Source: an uncultured Lachnospiraceae bacterium (GTDB lineage: Bacteria > Bacillota > Clostridia > Lachnospirales > Lachnospiraceae). From it: DNA of 64,000 nt. The notes beneath the pieces were generated by a model that did no database searches, was not told the origin of the DNA, and saw nothing but the letters and a program-made list of their open reading frames with translations. Where the stretch lies: NCBI GenBank assembly GCA_910580005.1, contig CAJTXH010000002.1, positions 24,189 to 88,188 on the forward strand. Reading direction: 5' to 3'. Below are positions 47,199-55,305 of this stretch, piece after piece (the stretch's first letter is position 1; every line of letters starts with the position of its first letter). A program made the position numbers and the translations under genes.

Positions 47199-47227
47199 AT
47201 AATACAAATTTAATACAGATTTGTAAA
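47199..47227 (-). promoter_or_regulatory. SigA-type promoter for the GH31 gene
   Basis: On the minus strand: TTTACA, 17 bases, TATTAT, 43 bases before the start. Confidence 0.7.
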
Positions 47228-47278
47228 TACAAAATAGTAAAATTATTTATTATACTGCTATAATATGTTTTTTATTTA

Positions 47279-47341
47279 CCAGGAAAACCTGCGTTAATTT
47301 TAAGGCAGGGCTTTTAAGCAGTAGCAGGAGTCCTGGTTTTT
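47279..47341 (+). terminator. Hairpin with T run between the GH31 and PrcB-domain genes
   Basis: CCAGGA (47279-47284) pairs with TCCTGG (47331-47336), with an inner CCTGC/GCAGG stem. Five T follow on the plus strand. Both flanking genes are on the minus strand, so either the structure works on the RNA of the minus strand without a U run, or there is an unseen plus-strand transcript. Confidence 0.4.
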
Positions 47342-47402
47342 AATTTAGAATGTTAAAAAGCAGCAAGGAGATTATTTTGCCCTGTATACCCAGATATAAT
47401 TT

Positions 47403-47837
47403 TTATTTGAATATTATTGGATTTTCTATATATTCAGTTTTGATTACTATATAAGGATATGATGCCTTGTTTGAGACATCAGCATCTTTTCCAGGGCCAG
47501 ATAAATCTGTATCAAATACTAGATTATCATCTGAAATATAGAAATCATTAACTACAATACTATAGTTTGAGGTTTCCTGTGTGCCATAGCCCTTTACTAC
47601 ATATAAGTATGATCCATCACTATAACTAAGTTCAAATGGATTTTTACGGCGCTCTTTTATTAGTTTTTTTAGGTCTTTTGGTATATCACTTTCAGTAACT
47701 ACTGTAAAATCAACAGATGAAGTTTTTTTCTCTTCCTTTTTTTCACATCCTATAGTAAAATAGAATGGTGATATAAGGAGAAAAATAAGAAAACTTAGTT
47801 TTATATACTTAAAAAGAAGTTTTTTCTGGCTGCGCAT
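47403..47837 (-). CDS. Small lipoprotein with PrcB C-terminal-like domain
   Basis: A 144-residue protein. A basic N-terminus and hydrophobic helix end in a lipobox-like FTIGC (Cys31), so it is probably a membrane-anchored lipoprotein. The mature part contains VVKGYGTQETSNYSIVV and a closing SYPYIVIKTEY, matching the PrcB C-terminal domain first described in a spirochete protease complex. No protease gene is adjacent. GGGCAGGA precedes the ATG. Function unknown. Confidence 0.72.
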   Translation of the reverse strand: MRSQKKLLFKYIKLSFLIFLLISPFYFTIGCEKKEEKKTSSVDFTVVTESDIPKDLKKLIKERRKNPFELSYSDGSYLYVVKGYGTQETSNYSIVVNDFYISDDNLVFDTDLSGPGKDADVSNKASYPYIVIKTEYIENPIIFK

Positions 47838-47900
47838 AATGTCCTGCCCTTGTTATATTTTGTAATATATTTATGATTAAATAAACAAAATATGCATATA

Positions 47901-48006
47901 AACTGGATTATTCACCAGTTTTGCACGTTTTTTGTGCAAAATGTGTACATAATCAGTGCTGAAAGCACTGCTAGTTACTATGAACAGCGTAGCTGTGAAT
48001 AGTAAC
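47901..48006 (+). promoter_or_regulatory. Array of four tandem hairpins upstream of glgP
   Basis: Four inverted repeats follow one another: AACTGG/CCAGTT (47901-47920), TTTTGCAC/GTGCAAAA (47919-47941), CAGTGCT/AGCACTG (47954-47970) and GTTACTAT-ga-ACAGC/GCTGT-ga-ATAGTAAC (47974-48006). TTGCAC, 17 bases, TGTACA is a weak promoter candidate overlapping the second one. The last hairpin recurs near 57.9 kb. They lie 115 bases or more before the glgP start. Confidence 0.55.
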
Positions 48007-48120
48007 AAATTTATGAAACGGACGTGTTTAATTATGGCAGACTCATTGCTTTTTAGCCTGTTGTGTTATATAATACTTATATTATGCATAGTAGAGATGT
48101 CAGCATTAGGAGGAAATAAG

Positions 48121-50580
48121 ATGAAGGAATTAAACAAAGAAGAATTTAAAAAGGAGATTGCGGATTACTTAAAGGTACTTTTCCGTAAATCGATAGACGA
48201 AGCTGATGACCAGCAGAAATTCCAGGCTGTTTCATATGCAGTAAAGGATTTTGTTGTTGACCAGTGGATGTCTACACATAAAACATATGAGGAAGAGGAT
48301 GTAAAAACAGTATATTACCTGTCTATGGAATTTCTTACAGGAAGGGCTTTAGGCAATATTATTATTAACCTTAAAGGTAATAAGGCTATTAAAGAAGCTA
48401 TAGAAGAAATGGGAATGAATCTTGATATAATTGAGGATGAGGAGCCAGATGCTGCACTTGGCAATGGTGGCCTTGGGCGTCTTGCTGCATGTTTCCTTGA
48501 TTCACTTTCAACACTTGGATATCCTGCATATGGATGTGGGATACGTTATAAATATGGCATGTTTAAACAGGTTATTGAAAACGGTTACCAGATAGAAAAA
48601 CCCGATGACTGGCTTAAGCATGGCAACCCATTTGAAATTAAACGTCCTGAGTATGCAGTTGAAGTGAAATTTGGTGGTTATGTTTCGATACGCAAAGATG
48701 AATGTGGGCGTGATAAGTTTATACAGGAAAATTACCAGTCAGTAAGGGCTGTGCCATATGACCTGCCTATTGTCGGATATAATAATAATGTAGTAAATAC
48801 ATTACGAATCTGGGATGCAGAGGCTGTTGACACATTTAATCTTGATTCATTTGATAAGGGTGATTACCAGAAAGCTGTTGAACAGCAGAACCTTGCACGT
48901 ACAATATGTGAGGTGCTTTATCCAAATGATAACCATATTGCAGGTAAGGAACTAAGGTTAAAACAGCAGTATTTCTTTGTATCTGCAAGTGTACAGAGAG
49001 CTATACTTAAGTACATTGAGAAGCATGATGATATCCGCAAGCTTCATGAGAAGGTATGTTTCCAGCTTAATGATACACATCCTACAGTAACAGTAGCAGA
49101 ACTTATGCGCATATTAATGGACGATTATAACCTATCATGGGATGAAGCATGGGATGTTACTACTAAGACATGTGCTTATACAAATCACACTATAATGTCA
49201 GAAGCACTTGAAAAATGGCCTTTAGAACTGTTCTCAAGGCTGCTTCCAAGGATTTACCAGATTATTGAAGAAATTAACCGCAGATTTATAATTAAGATAC
49301 AAACATCATATCCTGATGATTACAGCAAAGTTGAAAAAATGGCAATAATTTATGATGGACAAGTTAAAATGGCACATCTTGCAATTGCGGCAAGCTTTTC
49401 TGTAAATGGTGTGGCAAGGCTTCATACAGAAATCCTTAAGAACCAGGAACTTAAAGATTTTTACCAGATGATGCCTGAAAAGTTTAATAATAAGACAAAT
49501 GGCATTACACAGAGAAGGTTTCTGCTTCATGGAAATCCTTTGCTTGCTGGATGGGTTACAAAGAAAATTGGAAGTGAGTGGATAACAGACCTTAGCCATA
49601 TAAATGAATTGTCAGCATATGTTGATGACAGTCTTAGCCAGAAAGAGTTTATGAATATTAAATACCAGAATAAAGTAAGGCTTGCAGAATATATTAAGGA
49701 GCATAATGGCATTGAAGTCAACCCACGTTCAATATTTGATGTACAGGTTAAGCGTCTTCATGAATATAAGCGCCAGCTTCTTAATATACTTCATGTAATG
49801 TACTTATATAATGAACTTAAGAAAAACCCAGGAATGGATTTTTATCCAAGGACATTTATATTTGGTGCAAAGGCTTCGGCTGGCTACAGACGTGCAAAAG
49901 CCATAATCAAGCTTATTAACAGTGTTGCCAGTGTAGTTAATAATGATAAAGACATTAACGATAAGATTAAAATTGTATTTATTGAAAATTACCGTGTATC
50001 TAATGCAGAAATTATATTTGCTGCTGCTGATGTATCTGAGCAGATTTCTACTGCAAGCAAAGAAGCTTCCGGAACAGGAAATATGAAATTTATGCTTAAT
50101 GGTGCTCTTACTTTAGGTACAATGGATGGTGCTAATGTTGAAATAGTAGAAGAAGCCGGTGAGGAAAATGCATTTATCTTCGGTCTTTCCTCTGATGAAG
50201 TAATTGCATTTGAGCATAACGGGCAGTATAACCCAAGGGAGATTTATAATACGGATTCGGAAATACGTGCAGTACTTACACAGCTTGTAGATGGGACATA
50301 TTCTCCAGGAAATTCAGAAGAATTCCGTGAGATTTACAGTTCACTTCTTGAAAATACAGGCGGCAGCCCGGCTGATATGTATTTTATACTTAAAGACTTC
50401 CGTTCATATGCAGAAGCACAGAAAAAGGTGGAACAGGCTTACCGCGATACAACAGGCTGGGCACGTTCTGCAATGTTAAATGTGGCTAAATGTGGCAAGT
50501 TCTCATCAGACAGGACTATTGAAGAATATGCAAAAGATATCTGGCATCTTTCAAAAGTTAAAGTTGATTTACAGAATTAA
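48121..50580 (+). CDS. glgP: Glycogen/alpha-glucan phosphorylase
   Basis: An 819-residue GT35 enzyme that releases glucose 1-phosphate from glycogen or maltodextrin. The pyridoxal-phosphate lysine is Lys656 in EASGTGNMKFMLNG. ALGNGGLGRLAACFLDS, CFQLNDTHPTV and DVQVKRLHEYKRQLLN are other conserved blocks. ATG 48121 lies 7 bases after AGGAGG; longer in-frame starts run through the hairpin leader and are rejected. It stands alone, with no other glycogen genes nearby, but with a GH31 glucosidase 1 kb away. Confidence 0.97.
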   Translation: MKELNKEEFKKEIADYLKVLFRKSIDEADDQQKFQAVSYAVKDFVVDQWMSTHKTYEEEDVKTVYYLSMEFLTGRALGNIIINLKGNKAIKEAIEEMGMNLDIIEDEEPDAALGNGGLGRLAACFLDSLSTLGYPAYGCGIRYKYGMFKQVIENGYQIEKPDDWLKHGNPFEIKRPEYAVEVKFGGYVSIRKDECGRDKFIQENYQSVRAVPYDLPIVGYNNNVVNTLRIWDAEAVDTFNLDSFDKGDYQKAVEQQNLARTICEVLYPNDNHIAGKELRLKQQYFFVSASVQRAILKYIEKHDDIRKLHEKVCFQLNDTHPTVTVAELMRILMDDYNLSWDEAWDVTTKTCAYTNHTIMSEALEKWPLELFSRLLPRIYQIIEEINRRFIIKIQTSYPDDYSKVEKMAIIYDGQVKMAHLAIAASFSVNGVARLHTEILKNQELKDFYQMMPEKFNNKTNGITQRRFLLHGNPLLAGWVTKKIGSEWITDLSHINELSAYVDDSLSQKEFMNIKYQNKVRLAEYIKEHNGIEVNPRSIFDVQVKRLHEYKRQLLNILHVMYLYNELKKNPGMDFYPRTFIFGAKASAGYRRAKAIIKLINSVASVVNNDKDINDKIKIVFIENYRVSNAEIIFAAADVSEQISTASKEASGTGNMKFMLNGALTLGTMDGANVEIVEEAGEENAFIFGLSSDEVIAFEHNGQYNPREIYNTDSEIRAVLTQLVDGTYSPGNSEEFREIYSSLLENTGGSPADMYFILKDFRSYAEAQKKVEQAYRDTTGWARSAMLNVAKCGKFSSDRTIEEYAKDIWHLSKVKVDLQN

Positions 50581-50704
50581 TTTATAATATATAAGCCAGG
50601 CTTTTACATGTTATTTAAGCTTTTATTGCATAGGTATATGTATTTGCATGGCTTGTGTGGATGTTGGATTGGGACAGGGTAGTTAAAATATTAATAAAAT
50701 TTCC

Positions 50705-50753
50705 AGAGTGTGTTACATATAATTATGTTATTGTGTTATATGTGGCACACTCT
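50705..50753 (+). terminator. Hairpin downstream of glgP
   Basis: AGAGTGTG-ACATATAA pairs with TTATATGT-CACACTCT with a 2x2 internal loop. It is a stable stem but has only a short T-rich tail. Confidence 0.6.
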
Positions 50754-50809
50754 TGTTAATACACAGAAATAAAGAAAATATCATGAATTAAGAAAGGCAG
50801 TGCATAATA

Positions 50810-51823
50810 ATGAAAACAAAACAAATTGTTGGGATAGCAATAACTTGCCTTATTATAATAGCAACAGGGCTGGCAGGAATATTGTCTAATGTGCTGGGTA
50901 ACAGGGTAATAGAAGCCCAGAATAAAGCTAAAAGGGGAATAATAGATGAAATGCTGTCAACGCAAGTTAATAAAGTTGATTTGCCATCAGATGATTTTAT
51001 AGGAGTTATTAATATTGAAGGAACTATAGGACCGTCTTCTGCTGGAAGCTGGGCATCTTCTTCAGTATACAACCATGATTTGTATATGAGTTATATAAGC
51101 CAGATGGAAACAGCTAGCAATAATAAGGGCATTTTGCTTTATGTAGACAGTCCAGGCGGGGCAGTTTACCAAAGTGACGAAATATACCTTAAACTTATGG
51201 AATACAAAGAGATAACCGGCCGTCCAGTATGGGCTTACTTTGCTGGGCAGGCATGTTCTGGAGGTTATTATATTTCAATGGCAGCAGATAAGATTTATGC
51301 AAACAGGAACTGTTGGACAGGGTCAATAGGTGTAATAGTTTCGCTTTTAAATTGTAAGGGGCTGTATGATAAACTTGGCATTAAAGAGGTTGATATTACA
51401 AGCGGGGAAAATAAATCTATGGGTTCGGCTGGCCTTGACATAACAAAGGAACAGCAGAAAATATTCCAGAGCCTTGTGGATGAGGCATATGACCAGTTTA
51501 TAGATATTGTATGTAATGGGCGCAGCATGGATGAGGAGACTGTAAGAGATATAGCGGATGGAAGGATATATTCAGCAAAGCAGGCACTTAAAAATGGCCT
51601 TGTGGATGAGATAGGGCTGTTTGAAGATGCTAAAGCGGATTTTGCTGCAGCAGAGGGGCTTCCGGATAACGTAAAGTTTTTTGCCCCAGATAATAAACTT
51701 TCAGGTTTTATGAGCTCAATATTTAGTGCTGCTGAAAAGATAATACCAAAGTCTGAAAGCAGCCTGGTGGATGATATTATAAGAAATAAAGGAAAAGGGG
51801 TGCTTATGTATTATGCAGGATAA
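50810..51823 (+). CDS. sppA: Signal peptide peptidase SppA, S49 family
   Basis: A 337-residue membrane-anchored serine peptidase of the short (Bacillus) type that degrades cleaved signal peptides. One helix spans about residues 5-28. The catalytic dyad is Ser150 (QACSGGYYIS) and Lys202 (TSGENKSMGS). GGAVYQSDEIY and CWTGSIGVI form the rest of the active-site framework. AAAGGCAG precedes the ATG. The RDD gene overlaps its end by 11 bases, so the two are co-translated. Confidence 0.95.
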   Translation: MKTKQIVGIAITCLIIIATGLAGILSNVLGNRVIEAQNKAKRGIIDEMLSTQVNKVDLPSDDFIGVINIEGTIGPSSAGSWASSSVYNHDLYMSYISQMETASNNKGILLYVDSPGGAVYQSDEIYLKLMEYKEITGRPVWAYFAGQACSGGYYISMAADKIYANRNCWTGSIGVIVSLLNCKGLYDKLGIKEVDITSGENKSMGSAGLDITKEQQKIFQSLVDEAYDQFIDIVCNGRSMDEETVRDIADGRIYSAKQALKNGLVDEIGLFEDAKADFAAAEGLPDNVKFFAPDNKLSGFMSSIFSAAEKIIPKSESSLVDDIIRNKGKGVLMYYAG

Positions 51824-52406
51824 TACAGACAATCTGGTATATGCAGGCTTTTTTGTACGGCTGGCAGCATATCTTACAGATATGGCAATAATATCTGTAG
51901 TCCTGCTGGCAGTGCGTTTGCCTGTATGGTTTACCAGGATTTTTGACGCACAGAATATTTTAGTAAAGGATCTGGTTTTTGAATATTCACTTGCAGATAT
52001 ATTATTTTATGTATTAACAGCAACATATTTTGTGCTTCTGACATATTTTACAGGTTCAACTATTGGGAAAAAGCTTTTTAATATAAAAGTTATTTGTGCT
52101 GAGAAACGTCATTTTACATTTTTTGAAATACTGTTCAGAGAAACATTTGGCAGGTTTCTTTCAAAGGTAATAATATATATAGGGTATATAATTGCAGGTG
52201 CAGACAGGCAGAAAAGGGGGCTTCATGACTGGCTTAGCGATACCTGTGTTGTATACTGCCATGAAAAAAAAGTTTATAATAGCCAGACTATAAGTTATAA
52301 TAACCAGTCCAGGAATTATAACAATGGGTCTTTAAACTATAATAATCCGGATGGCAGTAATGTGATGCATAATGGGGAAACAGGTAATATTAAGAATAGT
52401 TTGTGA
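51813..52406 (+). CDS. RDD-family membrane protein with heptad-repeat tail
   Basis: A 197-residue protein with three to four helices. YAGFFVRLAAYLTDM at the N-terminus and TGSTIGKKLFNIKV, QKRGLHDWLSDT are the RDD family hallmarks. The C-terminal tail holds four successive 7-residue units beginning with YN (about residues 155-182), encoded by 21-base repeats. It may be a transporter-like or assembly factor; the family function is not settled. It overlaps sppA. Confidence 0.87.
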   Translation: MQDNTDNLVYAGFFVRLAAYLTDMAIISVVLLAVRLPVWFTRIFDAQNILVKDLVFEYSLADILFYVLTATYFVLLTYFTGSTIGKKLFNIKVICAEKRHFTFFEILFRETFGRFLSKVIIYIGYIIAGADRQKRGLHDWLSDTCVVYCHEKKVYNSQTISYNNQSRNYNNGSLNYNNPDGSNVMHNGETGNIKNSL

Positions 52407-52562
52407 CAACAAATAATAATAAAATTCCAAAATGGCAAATAAATAAAAATGAATAAAAGAGAAATATCTGTTAAGAATATTAGCAGATACTATTACAGCA
52501 TTCTGGTACGTATCAGGATGCTGTTTTTTCAAATAAGAGGAAAACTAGAATGGAGGGTTATT

Positions 52563-53489
52563 ATGTTTGAAGAGAAGGATTCATTTTGGAAGAAAAAAGG
52601 GTTTTACCTGGCGGTGTGTACTGCGCTGGTTTGTGTGCTTGGAATAGGCACAGTGTATTACAGGATGAATTATAAAAGCAATAATGGCAAAAACCTTTTT
52701 GCAGATTCTGCAACATCTGAACCTGTTACAACTAGCGGGGCTGCAGGAGGATCAGCAATTAATAGCAATAACAGTGTAACAGGTAAAAGCAGCACTGAAC
52801 CAAATGTAAGTGTGGCACAGAACAATGTTTCTAATACAACAGGACAGCCGGCAGGCAATACAACAGAAGGAAACCAGTCAAGCAAGGCAGATGAAAAGAA
52901 AACAGATAAGGAAAGCAAAACAACAGACAAACCTGTTATGAAAACCAGCATAAATGATAAAGAAAAGAATAGTGGCAAGCACGAAGCAAAGACAGCAAGT
53001 TCTAAAAAGAAAACAAAGAAACCAGAAGATAATAGTTCAGTTGCTGCTATGTCTGAAACAGGTGTTAAAAATAAATTTGATATGGAAAAAGGGCTTCTCT
53101 GGCCTGTAAGCGGTGATGTAATATTAAAATTCAGTATGAGCAATACGGTATATTTTAAAACACTTGCACAATATAAGTGTAATCCTGCTGTTATAATAGC
53201 CTCAGAAGAAGGGACAAATGTTAAAGAGGCAGCGGGCGGCACAGTTACTAAAGTTACACATTCTGATGAACTTGGAAATATGGTAACAGTGGATATAGGC
53301 AGTGGGTATACATTGACATATGGCCAGTTAAAGGATATAAGTGTTAAAGAGGGGCAGACAGTAAAAGAGGGCGATACAATAGGAAAAGTTGCAAAGCCAA
53401 CAAAGTATTACAGCGAGGAAGGAAGCAATTTATATTTCCAGGTAATGGAAAAAGATAAATCTGTTGATCCATTATTATTGTTAAGATAA
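52563..53489 (+). CDS. Degenerate M23/LytM-domain protein, SpoIIQ-like
   Basis: A 308-residue protein with one N-terminal helix (about 13-31), a long Ser/Thr/Lys-rich external linker (about 40-175) and a C-terminal LytM fold (LLWPVSGDVILKFS...VKEGDTIGKV...NLYFQVM). The zinc ligands of active M23 peptidases (H-x3-D and H-x-H) are missing, so it should not cut peptidoglycan. It resembles the SpoIIQ-type proteins that build the forespore channel, or other scaffold LytM proteins. GGAGGG lies 6 bases before ATG 52563; the longer frame has no site. Confidence 0.82.
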   Translation: MFEEKDSFWKKKGFYLAVCTALVCVLGIGTVYYRMNYKSNNGKNLFADSATSEPVTTSGAAGGSAINSNNSVTGKSSTEPNVSVAQNNVSNTTGQPAGNTTEGNQSSKADEKKTDKESKTTDKPVMKTSINDKEKNSGKHEAKTASSKKKTKKPEDNSSVAAMSETGVKNKFDMEKGLLWPVSGDVILKFSMSNTVYFKTLAQYKCNPAVIIASEEGTNVKEAAGGTVTKVTHSDELGNMVTVDIGSGYTLTYGQLKDISVKEGQTVKEGDTIGKVAKPTKYYSEEGSNLYFQVMEKDKSVDPLLLLR

Positions 53490-53523
53490 ATTATAAAATA
53501 AATGCTTAAAGTTAAAATCCTGG

Positions 53524-53841
53524 TTGCTTTTAATTAGACAGCAACTGGGATTTAGTCTAAGGAAGTTTACTACTATATATGCGCTAGGAATAAGCAGGAA
53601 CAGGGACACCATCACACTTGGTAATGTTTATAAAATCATGCAGAATTTTGGAAAGCTGTATGTTATAATGAGTGATGAGGAAAAGAAAAGCCTTATCGTC
53701 TGTCTTATTAAAGAAATCCAGATATACCTGGATGGCGGACCGAAGATGCCATTAAAGCTGGCAGAGTTTAATTTTTGGATTTATATTGACGGCAGGGAGG
53801 TAAGGAAAGTTTTGTGGGAAGGGGATATTTATGATATTTGA
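53524..53841 (+). pseudogene. Large serine recombinase C-terminal remnant
   Basis: The last part of this frame, MSDEEKKSLIVCLIKEIQIY...LKLAEFNFWIYIDGREV, matches the extreme C-terminus of Lachnospiraceae large serine recombinases. There the pattern EE+++LI+SLIKEI+IYP..F.F precedes the stop. No resolvase catalytic domain or zinc domain is present, and the first 30 codons look unrelated. It is therefore a truncated relic of a mobile element. Its end overlaps the tatD start by 11 bases. Confidence 0.65.
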
Positions 53842-54604
53842 TACACATACGCATTATAGTGACCAGAGGTTTGATAATGACAGGAACAGCCTTCTTATGT
53901 CAATGGAAGAAAATGGAATTGGAAATATTGTTGAAGTGGGGGCTGGAATAAAGTCAACAAAAGAGGCGGTAAAACTTTCAGAGGAATATAGTTTTATATA
54001 TGCTGCTGTAGGAATACACCCATATGAAACAGCAGATATTAAAGAAGAAGATATGGAATGGCTTAAATCACTGGCATTAAAGGAAAAGGTTGTTGCAATT
54101 GGTGAGATTGGGCTTGACTACCATTATGATAAGCCTTCCAGGCAAATACAGCAAAAGTGGTTTATACGCCAGCTTGAAATTGCAAAAGAAACAGAGCTTC
54201 CAGTAATTATACATAGCAGGGATGCAGCAGAAGATACATTAAATATAATGAAAACTTTTTATCAAGCTAATGTACAGGAAACTTATGGTGTAGTACATTG
54301 TTTTTCTTATAGCCCGGAAATTGCAAAGATATATATTAATATGGGTTTTTATCTTGGTATTGGAGGTGTAGTTACATTTAAGAACAGTAAGAAACTTATA
54401 AATGTAGTGTCCCAGATGCCGTTAGACAGGCTTGTGCTTGAAACAGATGCACCATATCTGACGCCAGAACCTGACAGAAATAAAAGAAACAGTTCACTAA
54501 ATCTTAAATATGTTGTGGAAAAAATTGCAAAAATTAAGGGCATGACACAACAAGAAGTTATAAATATAACAGAAAAAAATGCAAGGGAATTATACAGGCT
54601 GTAA
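53831..54604 (+). CDS. tatD: TatD-family metal-dependent hydrolase
   Basis: A 257-residue TIM-barrel hydrolase; TatD proteins are metal-dependent 3'-5' DNA/RNA exonucleases. The metal ligands lie in FDTHTHYSD, GEIGLDYHYD, VIIHSRDA, VVHCFS and LETDAPYL. The usual partner rsmA/ksgA lies 2.4 kb downstream, separated by two minus-strand genes. GGGGATAT precedes the ATG. It ends before a long hairpin. Confidence 0.94.
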   Translation: MIFDTHTHYSDQRFDNDRNSLLMSMEENGIGNIVEVGAGIKSTKEAVKLSEEYSFIYAAVGIHPYETADIKEEDMEWLKSLALKEKVVAIGEIGLDYHYDKPSRQIQQKWFIRQLEIAKETELPVIIHSRDAAEDTLNIMKTFYQANVQETYGVVHCFSYSPEIAKIYINMGFYLGIGGVVTFKNSKKLINVVSQMPLDRLVLETDAPYLTPEPDRNKRNSSLNLKYVVEKIAKIKGMTQQEVINITEKNARELYRL

Positions 54605-54616
54605 TTACAAGGTATG

Positions 54617-54665
54617 TTCCAGGTATCCTGTTTAATATTATACAATTTAAACAGGATACCTGGAA
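54617..54665. terminator. 19-bp perfect hairpin between convergent genes
   Basis: TTCCAGGTATCCTGTTTAA (54617-54635) is the exact inverse of 54647-54665 around an 11-base loop. It lies between tatD and the convergent kinase-like gene. There is no long T run, but the stem is unusually strong. Confidence 0.7.
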
Positions 54666-54690
54666 GTATGTCTGTATTTTTGGTATTACA

Positions 54691-55290
54691 TTAAATAGTA
54701 TCCATTATTTCTTTTATATAATCTTTAATTATTATTGCTGTTTTATCTATGCCAAGATGGCTGCTGTTAATACATAAATCGTAAAGCCTTGAGTCACCCC
54801 ATTTGCCATTTGAATAATGGTTATGGTACTGTTTCCTGTGTTTATCATGCCTTTTAATTTTAGCAGCAGCATCTGCTTCGCTTAAATGGTATTTATCCAT
54901 AATACGTTTTAATTTAACTTCATAATTACCAAGTATAAAAACAGAAATCAAGCCCTTTCTGTCTTTTAATACAGTTTCTGCACATCTGCCAACAATAACA
55001 AATGATTCACCTGTATCTGCTTTTTCACGTAAATAATCAAACTGCATTTCTGCAATTATTTCCTCAATGGAATTAGTATATGCACCTACTCTTCTGGAAC
55101 TAAAAAGTTTTTTTGGCTTTTCGTCATATTTTTCAAGATATTCAACATGGATATCTTTATCCTTTGAAATATCATCTAACATATTCCTGTCATAAAGTTT
55201 AAGCCCTAAGTCCCTGGCAATATTCTCTGCAATTTCATGTCCAGCGCTTCCATATTCACGGCTTATTGCTATAATTATCTGTTTATCCAT
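54691..55290 (-). CDS. Cytidylate kinase-like family protein
   Basis: A 199-residue P-loop nucleotide kinase-like protein. AISREYGSAGHEIAENIARDL at the N-terminus replaces the normal GxxGxGKS loop, and FVIVGRCAETVL and HDKHRKQYHNHY follow. The stand-alone family has not been assigned a substrate. AAGGAGG precedes the ATG. It is the second gene of a minus-strand pair, 15 bases after the NhaD/ArsB-type transporter, and could be linked to it functionally. Confidence 0.88.
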   Translation of the reverse strand: MDKQIIIAISREYGSAGHEIAENIARDLGLKLYDRNMLDDISKDKDIHVEYLEKYDEKPKKLFSSRRVGAYTNSIEEIIAEMQFDYLREKADTGESFVIVGRCAETVLKDRKGLISVFILGNYEVKLKRIMDKYHLSEADAAAKIKRHDKHRKQYHNHYSNGKWGDSRLYDLCINSSHLGIDKTAIIIKDYIKEIMDTI

Positions 55291-55305
55291 TAAAATCCTC
55301 CTTAA

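Noticed and set aside
47901..48006. Hairpin array as a CRISPR
   Set aside because: The four repeats differ in sequence and there are no regular spacers; no cas genes are in the window.
47956..48120. Upstream extension of glgP
   Set aside because: The extension translates the hairpin array; ATG 48121 has a perfect AGGAGG site and matches the family N-terminus.
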